From Holophagales bacterium (GTDB taxonomy: Bacteria; Acidobacteriota; Thermoanaerobaculia; Multivoradales; Multivoraceae): a stretch of 64,000 bases of DNA. Below, in pieces: positions 16,574 through 26,106 of this stretch (the stretch's first letter is position 1; each line of letters opens with the position of its first letter). Below the pieces are notes generated by a model. That model was given only the letters and a program-made list of their open reading frames with translations, searched no databases and had not been told where the DNA came from. Location: NCBI GenBank assembly GCA_009845425.1, contig VXZQ01000004.1, forward strand, positions 1 to 64,000, in the 5' to 3' direction. The position numbers and the translations under genes were made by a program.

Positions 16574-19500
16574 TTGACGATCGTGACCAGGAACACGCGC
16601 CGAGCAATCGGCCGGACGCGCCCTCGCGTCCCGGCGATGACAGCAATCGTCGCCTTGCTGTCCGCTCTGCCGGCTGCAGCCATCGTCTACGTCATGCCGA
16701 CGGACGAGAGCATGGTGGACCGGTCGCCGATCATCGTCTTCGGCGAGATCCTGAGCGCGCAGCCAGGGTCAGCCGGAAGGTCTCCGACGACCGACTACCT
16801 GTTCGCGGTCGAGGAGGTGCTGAAGGGCTTCGTGCCAGGCAGCGGCATCATCGTCCGGCAGCCGGGCGGCGTCGGTTCGGGGGGCGTGGCGATGCGAGTC
16901 CTCGGCCTGCCGATGCTCGCCGAGGGCGACCGCGCGCTTCTCTTCCTCGATCCGTCGGACGGTGTCTACCGCCCCGTCGAGTTCGCCCTGGGCCTGTTCT
17001 TCGAGGTTCGGGCCGGGGACGGCGTGCTGCTGGCGCGCGAGCCGTCAATCCACGGCGAGGTGCCGGCGCCGGACGAACCGTCGGCCGCCGAGCAGGTCCG
17101 GAGCCGGCTGCCGCGCGACGCGGCCCGTTTCCGCCGCTGGATCGCCGACAGGGCTGCGGGTTTGGAGCGGCCTGCGGACTACTTCGACGCCGGCTGGCCG
17201 GCATTGCCCCAGTCGATTGCCGAGCCGTTCCGGCTCACACGGACGCCCGGGAGGTGCTTCCACGACGGTTTCCCCGTGCGCTGGCGTGAGTTCGACCGCG
17301 GCGAGCGGATCGGCGTCACCGTCCAGGCAGCCGGTCAGCCCGGCGTGCCCGGCGGTGGCCTGTCGGAGGTGCGCGCGGCCATCCGCGCCTGGAACGACGA
17401 TCCCGAAAGCCGGGTCAACCTGGCCCTTGCCGGCACGTCGAACCGGGACTACCTGATCGACGAGGTCGACGGGGTGAACTCCATCTCGTACGAGGATCCA
17501 TTCGACGAGATCCCGGGGTCGTACCGGCGGGGCAGGGGTGGGACGCTCGCCATTGCCACTACGTGGTTCAATTGCGGCGCCTCAACGACGCCGCATACGG
17601 TTCCGGGCAACGGCGCGGTGGAGGCGCTCGAGATCATCGAGGCCAATATCACGACGCAGGACGGATACAGCGAGTGGGTGAGCGCGACCTCGAATCCGCG
17701 CAAGTCCCACGAGGAGATCATGGGCCACGAGCTGGGTCACCTGCTGGGGATCTCCCACCCCTGCGGCGACGAGGCGAGCGGGCCCTGCGACGGTGTGACC
17801 CGCGAAGCGCTGATGCGAGCCCACGCTCACGCCGACGGCCGCGGTGCGGCGCTGAACAGCGACGATCGGGCCGCCGTGCGTCACCTCTACCCGGCCGCAG
17901 CCGACTCCCCCGCTCCCGACCTCGTCGTCGAGTCGCCAGCTCCGACCGAGACTTCCGTGGCGTCCGGCAGCGTCTTCACCCTCGCCGCGACCGTGCGCAA
18001 CCGCGGCGACAGTCGGTCGGTCGCCACGACCCTGCGCTACTACCGGTCCTCGGACAGCCGGATCACGACATTGGACACGGCGGTGGGTACGGACCCGGTG
18101 AGCGCTCTCTCCCCGTCGGCGACGGACAGGCAATCCATCGACCTGCAAGCGCCTGCCACTCCCGGCACGTACTACTACGGCGCCTGCGTCGACCCGGTGT
18201 CCGGCGAGTCGGACAGGGCGAACAACTGCTCCAGAGGCGTGCCGGTAGCCGTAGGCGGAGCAACGGCAAGCTGCAGTGGAGACACCTGTCTCCTGCAAGG
18301 GCAACGTTTCAGGGTCAAGGCCCGCTACTCGAAGGCCGGCGCCCCGAGCCAGAGCGCCGGAGCGATGGAAACGACGCTGGCGGGCTCCGCCGGGCTGTTC
18401 GGTGGCGAGGGCGGCAGTCCCGAACTACTCGTCAGGATCGTGAATCAGTGCCACACCACGGGCTACTGGGAAGTCCACGCCGGGGTCGCATCGGCCGCCG
18501 ACTTCAGCGTTGCCGTCAGGCATGTCGAAACCAGCGAGCTCAAGTGGTTCCGTACCCGAGACCGCCGGTCCATCGCCGACACGGAGGCGTTCGCCTGTAC
18601 GACAAGCGACGACCATGCAGCACCAGCCCATCCCGGCGGTAGCGCGAACGGCGCCCCGTGCGGCGGCGTCACCTGTCTCCTGCAGGAAGACCGCTTCAGG
18701 GTGAAGGGCTGGTACGCGCGCGACGGCGGCTCGAGCCAGGCCGCCGATGCGACATCCTTGGATCTGGGCGAATCCGCCGGCCTCTTCGCCTTCGACAGCG
18801 GCAACCCGGAGTTGCTGGTCCGGATAGCCGACACATGCAGTGCGAGCGGCTACTGGACGGTCTACGCGGGGACCGCCTCGGACGCGGACTTCAGCGTGGC
18901 CATCAGGGACACCGAGACGAACGAACTCAAGTGGTTCCGTTCGCGGGACGGGCAGGCCGTCGCGGATGCCATGGCGTTTCAGTGTGCCGGCTCGGACAAC
19001 GGTATGCCGCCTGGCGATCCTGCAGACAGCCGCTGCAGCGGGGACACCTGTCTCCTGCAGGGACAGCGTTTCAGGGTCAAGGCCCGTTACTCGATAGCCG
19101 GCGCCCCTGGCCAGAGCGCCCCAACGATAGAAGCGGCGCTGGCGGATTCAGCCGGGTTGTTCAGCGGCGGCAGCGGCAGTCCCGAACTGCTCGTCAGAAT
19201 CGTCAACCACTGCCGCGCAACGGGTTACTGGGAGGTGTACGCCGGGGTCGCGTCGGAGGCCGACTTCAGCGTTGCCGTCCGAGACACCGCCACCAACGAG
19301 CTCAAGTGGTTCGGCGTGCGAGGCGGCCGGTCCGTCGCGGACACGGAGGGGTTCGCCTGCACGGACGGTGATGCCAGGATGTCGACGGGCGGCGTTGGCG
19401 GCGCGGACGACCCGATCTGCGCGGGTGCAACCTGCCTTCTGCAAGATGACATCTTCAGGGTCAAGGCCTGGTACGTGCCCGACGGCGGTTCGAGTCGGGC

Positions 19501-20710
19501 CGCGGGCGCGCTACCGGCGGACCTGGGCAAGTCCTCGGGCCTCTTCACCTTCGCCAGCGACCACCCCGAACTGCTGGTGCGTGTCGCCAACACATGCAAC
19601 ACCAGCGGCAACTGGACGGTCTACGCCGGAGCCGCCTCGGGCGCCGACTTCAACGTCGCCATCAGGGATACCGACACGAACGAACTCAAGTGGTTCCGTT
19701 CACGGGACGGGCAGTCGGTTGTCGATGCCGAGGGGTTCGCGTGCGGCGATCGTGAGCCTCGGGCGCCCGACCTGGTCGTCTCATCCGTTTCGGCGAGTGA
19801 CGCGAGCGTCACGGCGGGAACGACGTTCACGTTGAGCGCGACGGTGCAAAACCAGGGTACCGGTCGCTCCACTTCAACGACTCTCCGCTACTACCGCTCC
19901 TCCGACTCCACGATCAGCAGAGCGGACAGCGAAGTTGGAACAGACGCCCTAGGGACGCTTTCCGCTTCGGCTTCGAGCGCGGAGTCGATCGATCTCACCG
20001 CCACTTCAACCCCCGGCACGTACTACTACGGCGCCTGCGTCGACTCGGTGACCGGCGAGTCCAACACGGACAACAACTGCTCCACCGGAGTCAGAGTGGC
20101 GGTAGGCAGTGCCGTAGTCGAGTACCGCTACGACGACGGGGACACCAGCAGGTCCTCCTGGCTCAGCACAAACGCCGGTGACGTCCACGAGCAGGAGTAC
20201 GCCCAGCGATTCCGGCTGAGGCAAAGCGGCACCGTGGATCACGTTACGGTCTGTGTCGCGCGGCGGCCGAATGTCGGCAACAGCAGTCGCCTGCCCATGA
20301 AGCTCACGTTCTACAGGGATTCCGGGGGACGCCCGGGAAGGGCTCTCGGCGAGTTCACGGGCACGCTGGCAAGTCCTTCAGCGGGGAGGTGGCGGTGCTA
20401 CAGGATTGGCGGCGCCATCACCGCACAGGAACTCAGTGGCGGCGACACCTGGATCGGCCTGTCCTGGCTGTCCTCAACAGGGATGGCGATGATGGTGGAT
20501 GACCGCGCGACCGGGTCCACGAAACTCAGCATCAGGGCCCGTTTGACGTCGAACTCAAGCTGGATCGCGTGGCAGGACCACCCGATCTCCTCGGTTAGGG
20601 TGTTCCTGATCCGTCTCGGAGTCAACCACGGCGGAAGCACAGCCGCCGCCGTTCCGACATCACCAGTTCAGCGCTACACGGCGATTCCGACAACAAGGAG
20701 CCAGCCATGA
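16574..20710 (+). CDS. Giant secreted matrixin-like metalloprotease with CARDB domains and four Cys-flanked modules
   Basis: 1378 aa from TTG at 16574 (ATG at 16637 is an alternative); an Arg-rich n-region and hydrophobic VALLSALPAAA form a signal peptide. The zinc site HELGHLLGISH is at H385/E386/H389/H395 (metzincin HExxHxxGxxH), with a likely Met-turn ALMRAHA. Then come CARDB-like domain 1 (about 450-560, ending GTYYYGACVDPVSGESD), four homologous modules (566-1057) in an A-B-A-B order, CARDB 2 (about 1063-1175) and a C-terminal beta-rich carbohydrate-binding-like domain. Predicted secreted protease or adhesin. The next gene starts inside its stop codon (ATGA). Confidence 0.82.
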   Translation: MTIVTRNTRRAIGRTRPRVPAMTAIVALLSALPAAAIVYVMPTDESMVDRSPIIVFGEILSAQPGSAGRSPTTDYLFAVEEVLKGFVPGSGIIVRQPGGVGSGGVAMRVLGLPMLAEGDRALLFLDPSDGVYRPVEFALGLFFEVRAGDGVLLAREPSIHGEVPAPDEPSAAEQVRSRLPRDAARFRRWIADRAAGLERPADYFDAGWPALPQSIAEPFRLTRTPGRCFHDGFPVRWREFDRGERIGVTVQAAGQPGVPGGGLSEVRAAIRAWNDDPESRVNLALAGTSNRDYLIDEVDGVNSISYEDPFDEIPGSYRRGRGGTLAIATTWFNCGASTTPHTVPGNGAVEALEIIEANITTQDGYSEWVSATSNPRKSHEEIMGHELGHLLGISHPCGDEASGPCDGVTREALMRAHAHADGRGAALNSDDRAAVRHLYPAAADSPAPDLVVESPAPTETSVASGSVFTLAATVRNRGDSRSVATTLRYYRSSDSRITTLDTAVGTDPVSALSPSATDRQSIDLQAPATPGTYYYGACVDPVSGESDRANNCSRGVPVAVGGATASCSGDTCLLQGQRFRVKARYSKAGAPSQSAGAMETTLAGSAGLFGGEGGSPELLVRIVNQCHTTGYWEVHAGVASAADFSVAVRHVETSELKWFRTRDRRSIADTEAFACTTSDDHAAPAHPGGSANGAPCGGVTCLLQEDRFRVKGWYARDGGSSQAADATSLDLGESAGLFAFDSGNPELLVRIADTCSASGYWTVYAGTASDADFSVAIRDTETNELKWFRSRDGQAVADAMAFQCAGSDNGMPPGDPADSRCSGDTCLLQGQRFRVKARYSIAGAPGQSAPTIEAALADSAGLFSGGSGSPELLVRIVNHCRATGYWEVYAGVASEADFSVAVRDTATNELKWFGVRGGRSVADTEGFACTDGDARMSTGGVGGADDPICAGATCLLQDDIFRVKAWYVPDGGSSRAAGALPADLGKSSGLFTFASDHPELLVRVANTCNTSGNWTVYAGAASGADFNVAIRDTDTNELKWFRSRDGQSVVDAEGFACGDREPRAPDLVVSSVSASDASVTAGTTFTLSATVQNQGTGRSTSTTLRYYRSSDSTISRADSEVGTDALGTLSASASSAESIDLTATSTPGTYYYGACVDSVTGESNTDNNCSTGVRVAVGSAVVEYRYDDGDTSRSSWLSTNAGDVHEQEYAQRFRLRQSGTVDHVTVCVARRPNVGNSSRLPMKLTFYRDSGGRPGRALGEFTGTLASPSAGRWRCYRIGGAITAQELSGGDTWIGLSWLSSTGMAMMVDDRATGSTKLSIRARLTSNSSWIAWQDHPISSVRVFLIRLGVNHGGSTAAAVPTSPVQRYTAIPTTRSQP
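18272..18598 (+). other. Cys-flanked module, type A copy 1
   Basis: Residues 567-675 of the 16574 protein, from CSGDTCLLQGQRFRVKARY to DTEAFAC. It contains GLFGGEGG and ELLVRIVNQC. Confidence 0.8.
18659..18985 (+). other. Cys-flanked module, type B copy 1
   Basis: Residues 696-804, from CGGVTCLLQEDRFRVKGWY to AMAFQC. It differs from type A in the DGGSSQAA and GLFAFDSGN segments. Confidence 0.8.
19034..19360 (+). other. Cys-flanked module, type A copy 2
   Basis: Residues 821-929. It starts with the same CSGDTCLLQGQRFRVKARYS as type A copy 1 and ends DTEGFAC. Confidence 0.8.
19418..19744 (+). other. Cys-flanked module, type B copy 2
   Basis: Residues 949-1057, from CAGATCLLQDDIFRVKAWY to AEGFAC, closest to type B copy 1 (DGGSSRAAGA, GLFTFASDH). 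Confidence 0.8.
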
Positions 20711-22584
20711 AGACGATGATCCAAAGCCGGAGCACGTACATCGCCACCCTCTCGGCGCTTGCGTTCATGCTCGGATCTGCGCCGCCTGCCTCCGCGCAGA
20801 GAAACAACGTCATCCTGTTCGTCGGCGACGGCATGGGCGTGTCGACGGTCACGTCCGCCCGCATTGCGACGGTCGGCGTCGACGGGCAACTGACGATGGA
20901 CCGCATGCCCTACACCGCCATTTCGCGCACGGCGTCGGCCGACTACATCACCCCCGACAGCGCCGCCACGATGTCGGCGATGATGACCGGCGTCAACACG
21001 AACACGGGCGTGATCGGCTTCGGCCCGACGACCGAGTACGCGGACTTCAACGGCAACGGCGACGGCCAGCGGTTGACCAACATCGGCGAACTGGCGACCT
21101 CGATGGGCTACGCGGTCGGGATCGTCACGACGACGCGCGTCACCCATGCGACGCCGGCGGCCGTGTTCGCCCATGTCAACAACCGGAATATGGAAAACGA
21201 GATCGCCGCCCAGATGACCCCCGGCGGAGGGGGTTACAACACGCGGCTCGGGGAGGGGCTCCACGTCATCTTCGGCGGCGGTCGACGGCACTTTCTCCCC
21301 ACTTCGGCATCGGACGACGACGGAGTTCCGGGCCGACGGTCGGACGGCCGTGACCTCCTGACCGAGCTGCGGCAGCGGGGCTATCGATACGTCTCGAACC
21401 GGCAGGGGCTCAATTCGCTGGGCGGTTCCGGCCGCGCAATCGGCCTGTTCGCGTCGAGCCACCTGGCGTACGAAACGGACCGGGACAGCGGCGAACCGAG
21501 CCTGGAGGAGATGACCAGGAAGGCGATCCAGATTCTCACCGCGACGGGAAAGCCGTACTTCCTGATGGTCGAAGGGGGCCGCATCGACCACGCGCACCAC
21601 GAGGGGAACGCCTATCGCGCGTTCACCGACACCCGCATGTTCGATCGCGCGATCAACGCCGCGCAGCGCAGCGTGAATCTCAACAAGACCCTGATCCTCG
21701 CGACCGCGGACCACAGCCACGTCTTCACCATCGCCGGCTACCCGATGCGGCCGCTGTCCGATCTGCGCTACACCCCACGTTCTGTGCCCGCGTCGTTTCG
21801 CAACCAGCCGCACCACGGCATCCTGGGAACGGTCCACGACATCGACAGCGGAGGCACGATCTCGGAAAGCGGAGACTCGGGCGGCATTCCCTACACCATC
21901 CTGGGCTACGCCAACGGGCCGGGACACCGGAGCGGCTCGCGCGTCAATCCGAACAGCGACCGGACGGCAGGCTACGGCGGCGCCGTTCCTTCGAGCACCG
22001 CCCACGCGGCGTACCGGCAGGAGGCAACGGTCCCGCTCTTCCTCGAGACGCACGCCGGGGAGGATGTGATGATCTACGCGGTCGGCCGCACGGCGGAGAA
22101 CGTGCGCGGGACCGTGCCCAACACCAAGGTCTTCGACTGGATCAAGGACGGTTTCGCAGGGAGAGGCGGCGCACCGCGGCCAGGCCCCAGCCCCGACCCG
22201 GATCCGGATCCCGGACCGGGACCAGGGCCGCCGCACGTCGCGAGTTGTTCGCCGACGACCCCCGTGCTCGAGTTCGAGGGCGGCTACGAGGTCAGCATGT
22301 GCTACGTCACACCAAGCGGCGAGTCGGGTCAGGCCCAGGGCGCAGCCTGGTCCAGCGAGGGCGGCATCCTGTGGTTCTTCGGCCGCAACAACCCCGAGGT
22401 CCTCATCAAGGTGCTGAACGGTTGCAGGGACAATCAACACCGTTGGGTGTTCGTGGCGCCCGTTACGACCCTGGAGTTCAGCCTTGTGGTCACGGGACCC
22501 GGCGGCGACCCCTGGGAGCACACCAACCGACCGGGCGCTACGGCGACCACCAAGAGCGACCTCAAAGCGTTCCGCTGCCAGTAG
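20707..22584 (+). CDS. Alkaline phosphatase with C-terminal Cys-flanked module
   Basis: 625 aa. Signal peptide (cleavage near PPASAQ), then an alkaline-phosphatase catalytic domain: metal ligand in FVGDGMG (about 38-44), catalytic Ser in TPDSAATMSA (about 81-90), EGGRIDHAHHEGN (Asp and His zinc ligands) and ATADHSH. Residues about 487-512 are a Pro/Asp/Gly linker (PDPDPDPGPGPG) and 514-624 hold one module of the type found four times in the preceding protein and in the 10766 gene. AAGGAG precedes the ATG, which overlaps the metalloprotease stop. Family role: periplasmic or extracellular phosphate release. Confidence 0.9.
   Translation: MKTMIQSRSTYIATLSALAFMLGSAPPASAQRNNVILFVGDGMGVSTVTSARIATVGVDGQLTMDRMPYTAISRTASADYITPDSAATMSAMMTGVNTNTGVIGFGPTTEYADFNGNGDGQRLTNIGELATSMGYAVGIVTTTRVTHATPAAVFAHVNNRNMENEIAAQMTPGGGGYNTRLGEGLHVIFGGGRRHFLPTSASDDDGVPGRRSDGRDLLTELRQRGYRYVSNRQGLNSLGGSGRAIGLFASSHLAYETDRDSGEPSLEEMTRKAIQILTATGKPYFLMVEGGRIDHAHHEGNAYRAFTDTRMFDRAINAAQRSVNLNKTLILATADHSHVFTIAGYPMRPLSDLRYTPRSVPASFRNQPHHGILGTVHDIDSGGTISESGDSGGIPYTILGYANGPGHRSGSRVNPNSDRTAGYGGAVPSSTAHAAYRQEATVPLFLETHAGEDVMIYAVGRTAENVRGTVPNTKVFDWIKDGFAGRGGAPRPGPSPDPDPDPGPGPGPPHVASCSPTTPVLEFEGGYEVSMCYVTPSGESGQAQGAAWSSEGGILWFFGRNNPEVLIKVLNGCRDNQHRWVFVAPVTTLEFSLVVTGPGGDPWEHTNRPGATATTKSDLKAFRCQ
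22246..22578 (+). other. Cys-flanked module at the C-terminus of the alkaline phosphatase
   Basis: Residues 514-624. It starts CSPTTPVLEFEGGYEVSMCY, has LWFFGRNNPEVLIKVLNGC in the middle and ends LKAFRC. It is closest to the single module at 10766-11200 (WFF..N.EV.IKVLNGC). Confidence 0.75.
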
Positions 22585-22605
22585 CAGCAGAGTCCGACCG
22601 TCTCG

Positions 22606-25600
22606 CTACATGCTGCGCCGGTACTCGCCGCCGACGCGGTAGAGCGCGTCCGAGATCTGACCGAGGGAGCAGTGCTTGACCGTCTCCATCAGTTCCTCGA
22701 ACACGTTGCCGCGGCGTCGCGCCACGTCCTGGAGCCGCTCGAGACACGCCCCTGAATGGTCGCCGTGGCGCCGGTGGAAGGCGGCCAGGCTCTCGATCTG
22801 CTGCTCCTTCTCATCGTCCGTTGAGCGGATGAGCTCCGCCTCGACCGTCTCGGCAAACTCCTGGCCTTCAGCGAGGAAGGTGTTCACGCCGACGACCGGC
22901 AGGCTGCCGTCGTGCTTCTTCGCCTCGTACTCCATGCTCTCGTCCTGGATCTTCGAGCGCTGGTACATCGTGTCCATCGCCGCCAGCACGCCGCCCCGCT
23001 CGGCAAGGCGCTCGAACTCCAGGTAGACCGCCTCCTCCACCGCGTCGGTCAACTGGTCCAGGGCGAAGGAGCCCTGCCAGGGATTCTCGCTCCGGTTGAG
23101 CCCGAACTCCCGGTTGATGATCAACTGGATCGCGAGCGCGCGCCGCACCGACTGCTCGGTCGGCGTCGTGATGGCTTCGTCGAAGGCATTCGTGTGCAGG
23201 GAGTTGCAGCGGTCGAGGATGCCGTACAGCGCCTGCAGCGTGGTCCGAATGTCGTTGAACTGGATCTCCTGGGCGTGCAGCGAGCGGCCGGAGGTCTGGA
23301 TGTGGTACTTCAGCATCTGGCTGCGGGCGGAGGCGCCGTAGCGCTCGCGCATCGCGCGTGCCCAGATCCGCCGCGCCACCCGGCCGATCACGGCGTACTC
23401 GGGGTCCATGCCGTTCGAGAAGAAGAAGGACAGGTTGGGCGCGAAGTCGTCGATCGCCATGCCCCGCGCCAGGTAGTACTCGACGATCGTGAAGCCGTTG
23501 GCGAGCGTGAACGCCAACTGGGTGATCGGGTTCGCTCCGGCCTCGGCGATGTGGTAGCCGCTGACCGAGGCGCTGTAGTAGTTGCGGACGTTGTGGTCGA
23601 TGAAGAACTGCTGGACGTCGCCCATCATCCTTAGCGAGAACTCGGTCGAGAAGATGCAGGTGTTCTGGGCCTGGTCCTCCTTCAGGATGTCGGCCTGGAC
23701 GGTGCCCCGGACCCGGCTCAGCGCGTCGGCGCGAATGCGCTCGTAGACGTCGCGTTCGACGACCTGGTCGCCGGAGATTCCCAGCAACTCCAGTCCCAGG
23801 CCGTCGTTCTCCTCGGGCAGCTCGCCGCGGTAGGCCGGCACGTCGCCGCCGGACCTCCGGTCGATCTCCGCCCGCGCCTGCTCCAGGCCGCCGGTCTCCC
23901 GCAGGTGACGCTCGACCTGCTGGTCGACCGCCGCATTCATGAAGAAGGCGAGGATGGTCGGCGCCGGGCCGTTGATCGTCATCGACACGGACGTCGCCGG
24001 GTCGCAGAGGTCGAACCCCGAGTAAAGACGCTTCATGTCGTCGACGGTGGCGATCGAGACCCCCGAGTTGCCGACCTTGCCCCAGATGTCGGGCCTGAGC
24101 CCCGGGTCCGAGCCGTAGAGCGTTACCGAGTCGAACGCCGTGGACAAACGGCTCGCCGGCTGCCCGCGCGACACGAAGTGGAATCGCCGGTTCGTGCGCT
24201 CCGCGATCCCCTCGCCCGCGAACATCCGCGTCGGCTCTTCGCTGCCGCGCCGGTAGGGATAGACGCCGGCCGTGTACGGATACGCGCCCGGCAGGTTGTG
24301 CTTCATCAGGAAGCGCAGCAGGTCGCCCCAGTCCGAGTACTCGGGCAGCGCCAGCTTTGGCATCCGCAGGTGGCTCAGGGTGGTCACGTAGTTCTCGCCC
24401 GTGACCTCGCGGCCGCGGACCGGATAGCTGTAATGGTCCGCGCGCGCGGCGTCGACACGCTCGGGCCACTTCTTCAGGAGTTCCGCCGCCTCGGGGCCGA
24501 CTTCCGCCAGCGCTTCCTGGTAGCTCCGGCGCAGCCGCGCCAGGGTCTCGTCTGGCGCCGCGTCGAGCGCCGCCGACGCGTACTCTGCAAGTGGCTCCGG
24601 GAGTTCCGGATCGTCCAGCTCTGCCAGAGCCCGGTAGCAGCCGTGCGCCTTCGAGGCGGCGGCCGCGCGGCGCCCGGCGTCGGCCTCGGCGGCGCGGCCC
24701 GCCTCGGCGATCTCCGCGAGGTAGCGATTCCGGTTGTCCGGGATCAGGACGGCCGCTTTCGGCTCGCGCTGGTCCAGGTCGACCTCGGGCGTCCAGGCGG
24801 TCTCGTCCAGGTCGAGCCGCTCCCGGAGCAACCGGCACACGTTCCAGAACATCCAGTTGACGCCCGGATCCTGGAACTGGCTAGCGATCGTCGGGTAGAC
24901 CGGCACCTCCTCGTCGGCCGTATCGAAGGCGAGCCGGTTGCGCCGCCACTGCTTCCGCACGTCGCGCAGCGCGTCCTGGCCGCCGCGCCGATCGAACTTG
25001 TTCAGCACGATGACGTCGGCGAAATCGAGCATGTCGATCTTCTCGAGCTGGCTCGCCGCGCCGTAGTCCGAAGTCATCACGTAGATCGAGAGGTCGACCA
25101 GGTCGACGATCTCGCTGTCGCTCTGGCCGATGCCGGCGGTCTCCACGAGGATCATCGAGAATCCGGACGCCTTGAGCAGCGCAATCGCGTCGCCGAGCAC
25201 CTCGCTCGTCGCCAGGTGCTGCCGCCGCGTCGCCATCGAGCGCATGAAGGCGCGCTCGCTGCGCAGGCTGTTCATCCGGATGCGGTCGCCGAGCAGGGCG
25301 CCGCCCGTCCGCCGGCGCGTCGGATCGACCGCCAGGAGGGCGATCCGCATCCCGGAAGACGTTTCGGGCATGCACTCGAGGAAGCGGTTCAGCAGCTCGT
25401 CGGCGACGCTGCTCTTGCCCGCGCCGCCGGTGCCGGTGAGGCCCACGACCGGCACGCCGGCGCCGGCCAACTGCCACTCCTTGCGCAAGCGGCGCAGGTC
25501 CGACTCGGCGACCGCCCCGCGCTCGATGGCGGAGAGCAGGCGCGACAGCTCGATGTCACCGTCCGGATCCGAGGCGACGCGCACGCTGAAACGCGGTTCG

Positions 25601-26070
25601 GGCGTCGGCCGGCGCTTGGCATGCGTCCGCTCGACGACGTCGTCGATCATCGCCGGCAGGCCCATCTTCATGCCGTCGTCGGGGTGGTAGATCCGCTCGA
25701 CTCCGTAGGCCTCGAGTTCCGCGATCTCATCCGGCGTGATCGTGCCGCCGCCGCCGCCGAACACGAGAACGTCTTCCCTGCCCTCCTCCGCCAGCCGGTC
25801 GATCATGTAGCGGAAGAACTCGATGTGGCCGCCCTGGTAGGAGCTGACCGCGATCGCGTCGGCGTCCTCCTGCACGGCGGCGCGGACGATCTCGTCGACG
25901 CCGCGGTTGTGGCCCAGGTGGACCACCTCGGCCCCGCGGTCCTGGATCATCCGCCGCATGATGTGGATTGCCGCGTCGTGTCCGTCGAACAGCGACGCGG
26001 CGGTCACGAAGCGGAGCGGGCTGGCGTCCTCGGCGGGCCGGATCCGCGGATCCTGTTCAGGAGTGGTCAT
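22606..26070 (-). CDS. icmF: Fused isobutyryl-CoA mutase (B12-dependent mutase with MeaB-like GTPase)
   Basis: 1154 aa, the normal IcmF length. Residues about 1-150 form the B12-binding domain (FDGHDAAIHIMRR with the cobalt-ligand His). The middle is a MeaB-type GTPase chaperone (P-loop GLTGTGGAGKSS at about 205, later VLNKFDRRGG). The C-terminal half is the TIM-barrel mutase (SVSMTINGPAPTILAFFM; YHIAEAGANPITQLAFTLANG). It interconverts isobutyryl-CoA and n-butyryl-CoA in the cytoplasm, and some members act on pivalyl- or isovaleryl-CoA. A 15-bp palindrome lies 22 bases upstream. It is convergent with the phosphatase gene. Confidence 0.95.
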   Translation of the reverse strand: MTTPEQDPRIRPAEDASPLRFVTAASLFDGHDAAIHIMRRMIQDRGAEVVHLGHNRGVDEIVRAAVQEDADAIAVSSYQGGHIEFFRYMIDRLAEEGREDVLVFGGGGGTITPDEIAELEAYGVERIYHPDDGMKMGLPAMIDDVVERTHAKRRPTPEPRFSVRVASDPDGDIELSRLLSAIERGAVAESDLRRLRKEWQLAGAGVPVVGLTGTGGAGKSSVADELLNRFLECMPETSSGMRIALLAVDPTRRRTGGALLGDRIRMNSLRSERAFMRSMATRRQHLATSEVLGDAIALLKASGFSMILVETAGIGQSDSEIVDLVDLSIYVMTSDYGAASQLEKIDMLDFADVIVLNKFDRRGGQDALRDVRKQWRRNRLAFDTADEEVPVYPTIASQFQDPGVNWMFWNVCRLLRERLDLDETAWTPEVDLDQREPKAAVLIPDNRNRYLAEIAEAGRAAEADAGRRAAAASKAHGCYRALAELDDPELPEPLAEYASAALDAAPDETLARLRRSYQEALAEVGPEAAELLKKWPERVDAARADHYSYPVRGREVTGENYVTTLSHLRMPKLALPEYSDWGDLLRFLMKHNLPGAYPYTAGVYPYRRGSEEPTRMFAGEGIAERTNRRFHFVSRGQPASRLSTAFDSVTLYGSDPGLRPDIWGKVGNSGVSIATVDDMKRLYSGFDLCDPATSVSMTINGPAPTILAFFMNAAVDQQVERHLRETGGLEQARAEIDRRSGGDVPAYRGELPEENDGLGLELLGISGDQVVERDVYERIRADALSRVRGTVQADILKEDQAQNTCIFSTEFSLRMMGDVQQFFIDHNVRNYYSASVSGYHIAEAGANPITQLAFTLANGFTIVEYYLARGMAIDDFAPNLSFFFSNGMDPEYAVIGRVARRIWARAMRERYGASARSQMLKYHIQTSGRSLHAQEIQFNDIRTTLQALYGILDRCNSLHTNAFDEAITTPTEQSVRRALAIQLIINREFGLNRSENPWQGSFALDQLTDAVEEAVYLEFERLAERGGVLAAMDTMYQRSKIQDESMEYEAKKHDGSLPVVGVNTFLAEGQEFAETVEAELIRSTDDEKEQQIESLAAFHRRHGDHSGACLERLQDVARRRGNVFEELMETVKHCSLGQISDALYRVGGEYRRSM

Positions 26071-26091
26071 GCGACGGTGTCCAGACGGTGA

Positions 26092-26106
26092 ACTTCGGCC
26101 CGAAGT
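26092..26106. promoter_or_regulatory. Perfect 15-bp palindrome upstream of icmF
   Basis: ACTTCGG-C-CCGAAGT, with seven-base arms, is centred 29 bases before the icmF ATG and overlaps a possible -10 box TAGACT (26109-26104, minus strand). The position fits a repressor operator; the regulator is unknown. Confidence 0.4.

Noticed and set aside
18272..19744. Tandem repeats as a possible CRISPR array
   Set aside because: The repeats are coding modules of 327 bases in one reading frame, not short direct repeats with spacers.
22868..24838. 656-codon frame on the minus strand
   Set aside because: Same-strand out-of-frame shadow of icmF, Arg/Gly/Ala-rich.
23905..26091. 728-codon open frame on the plus strand
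   Set aside because: Antisense to icmF, whose three domains are intact; no motifs in the antisense frame.
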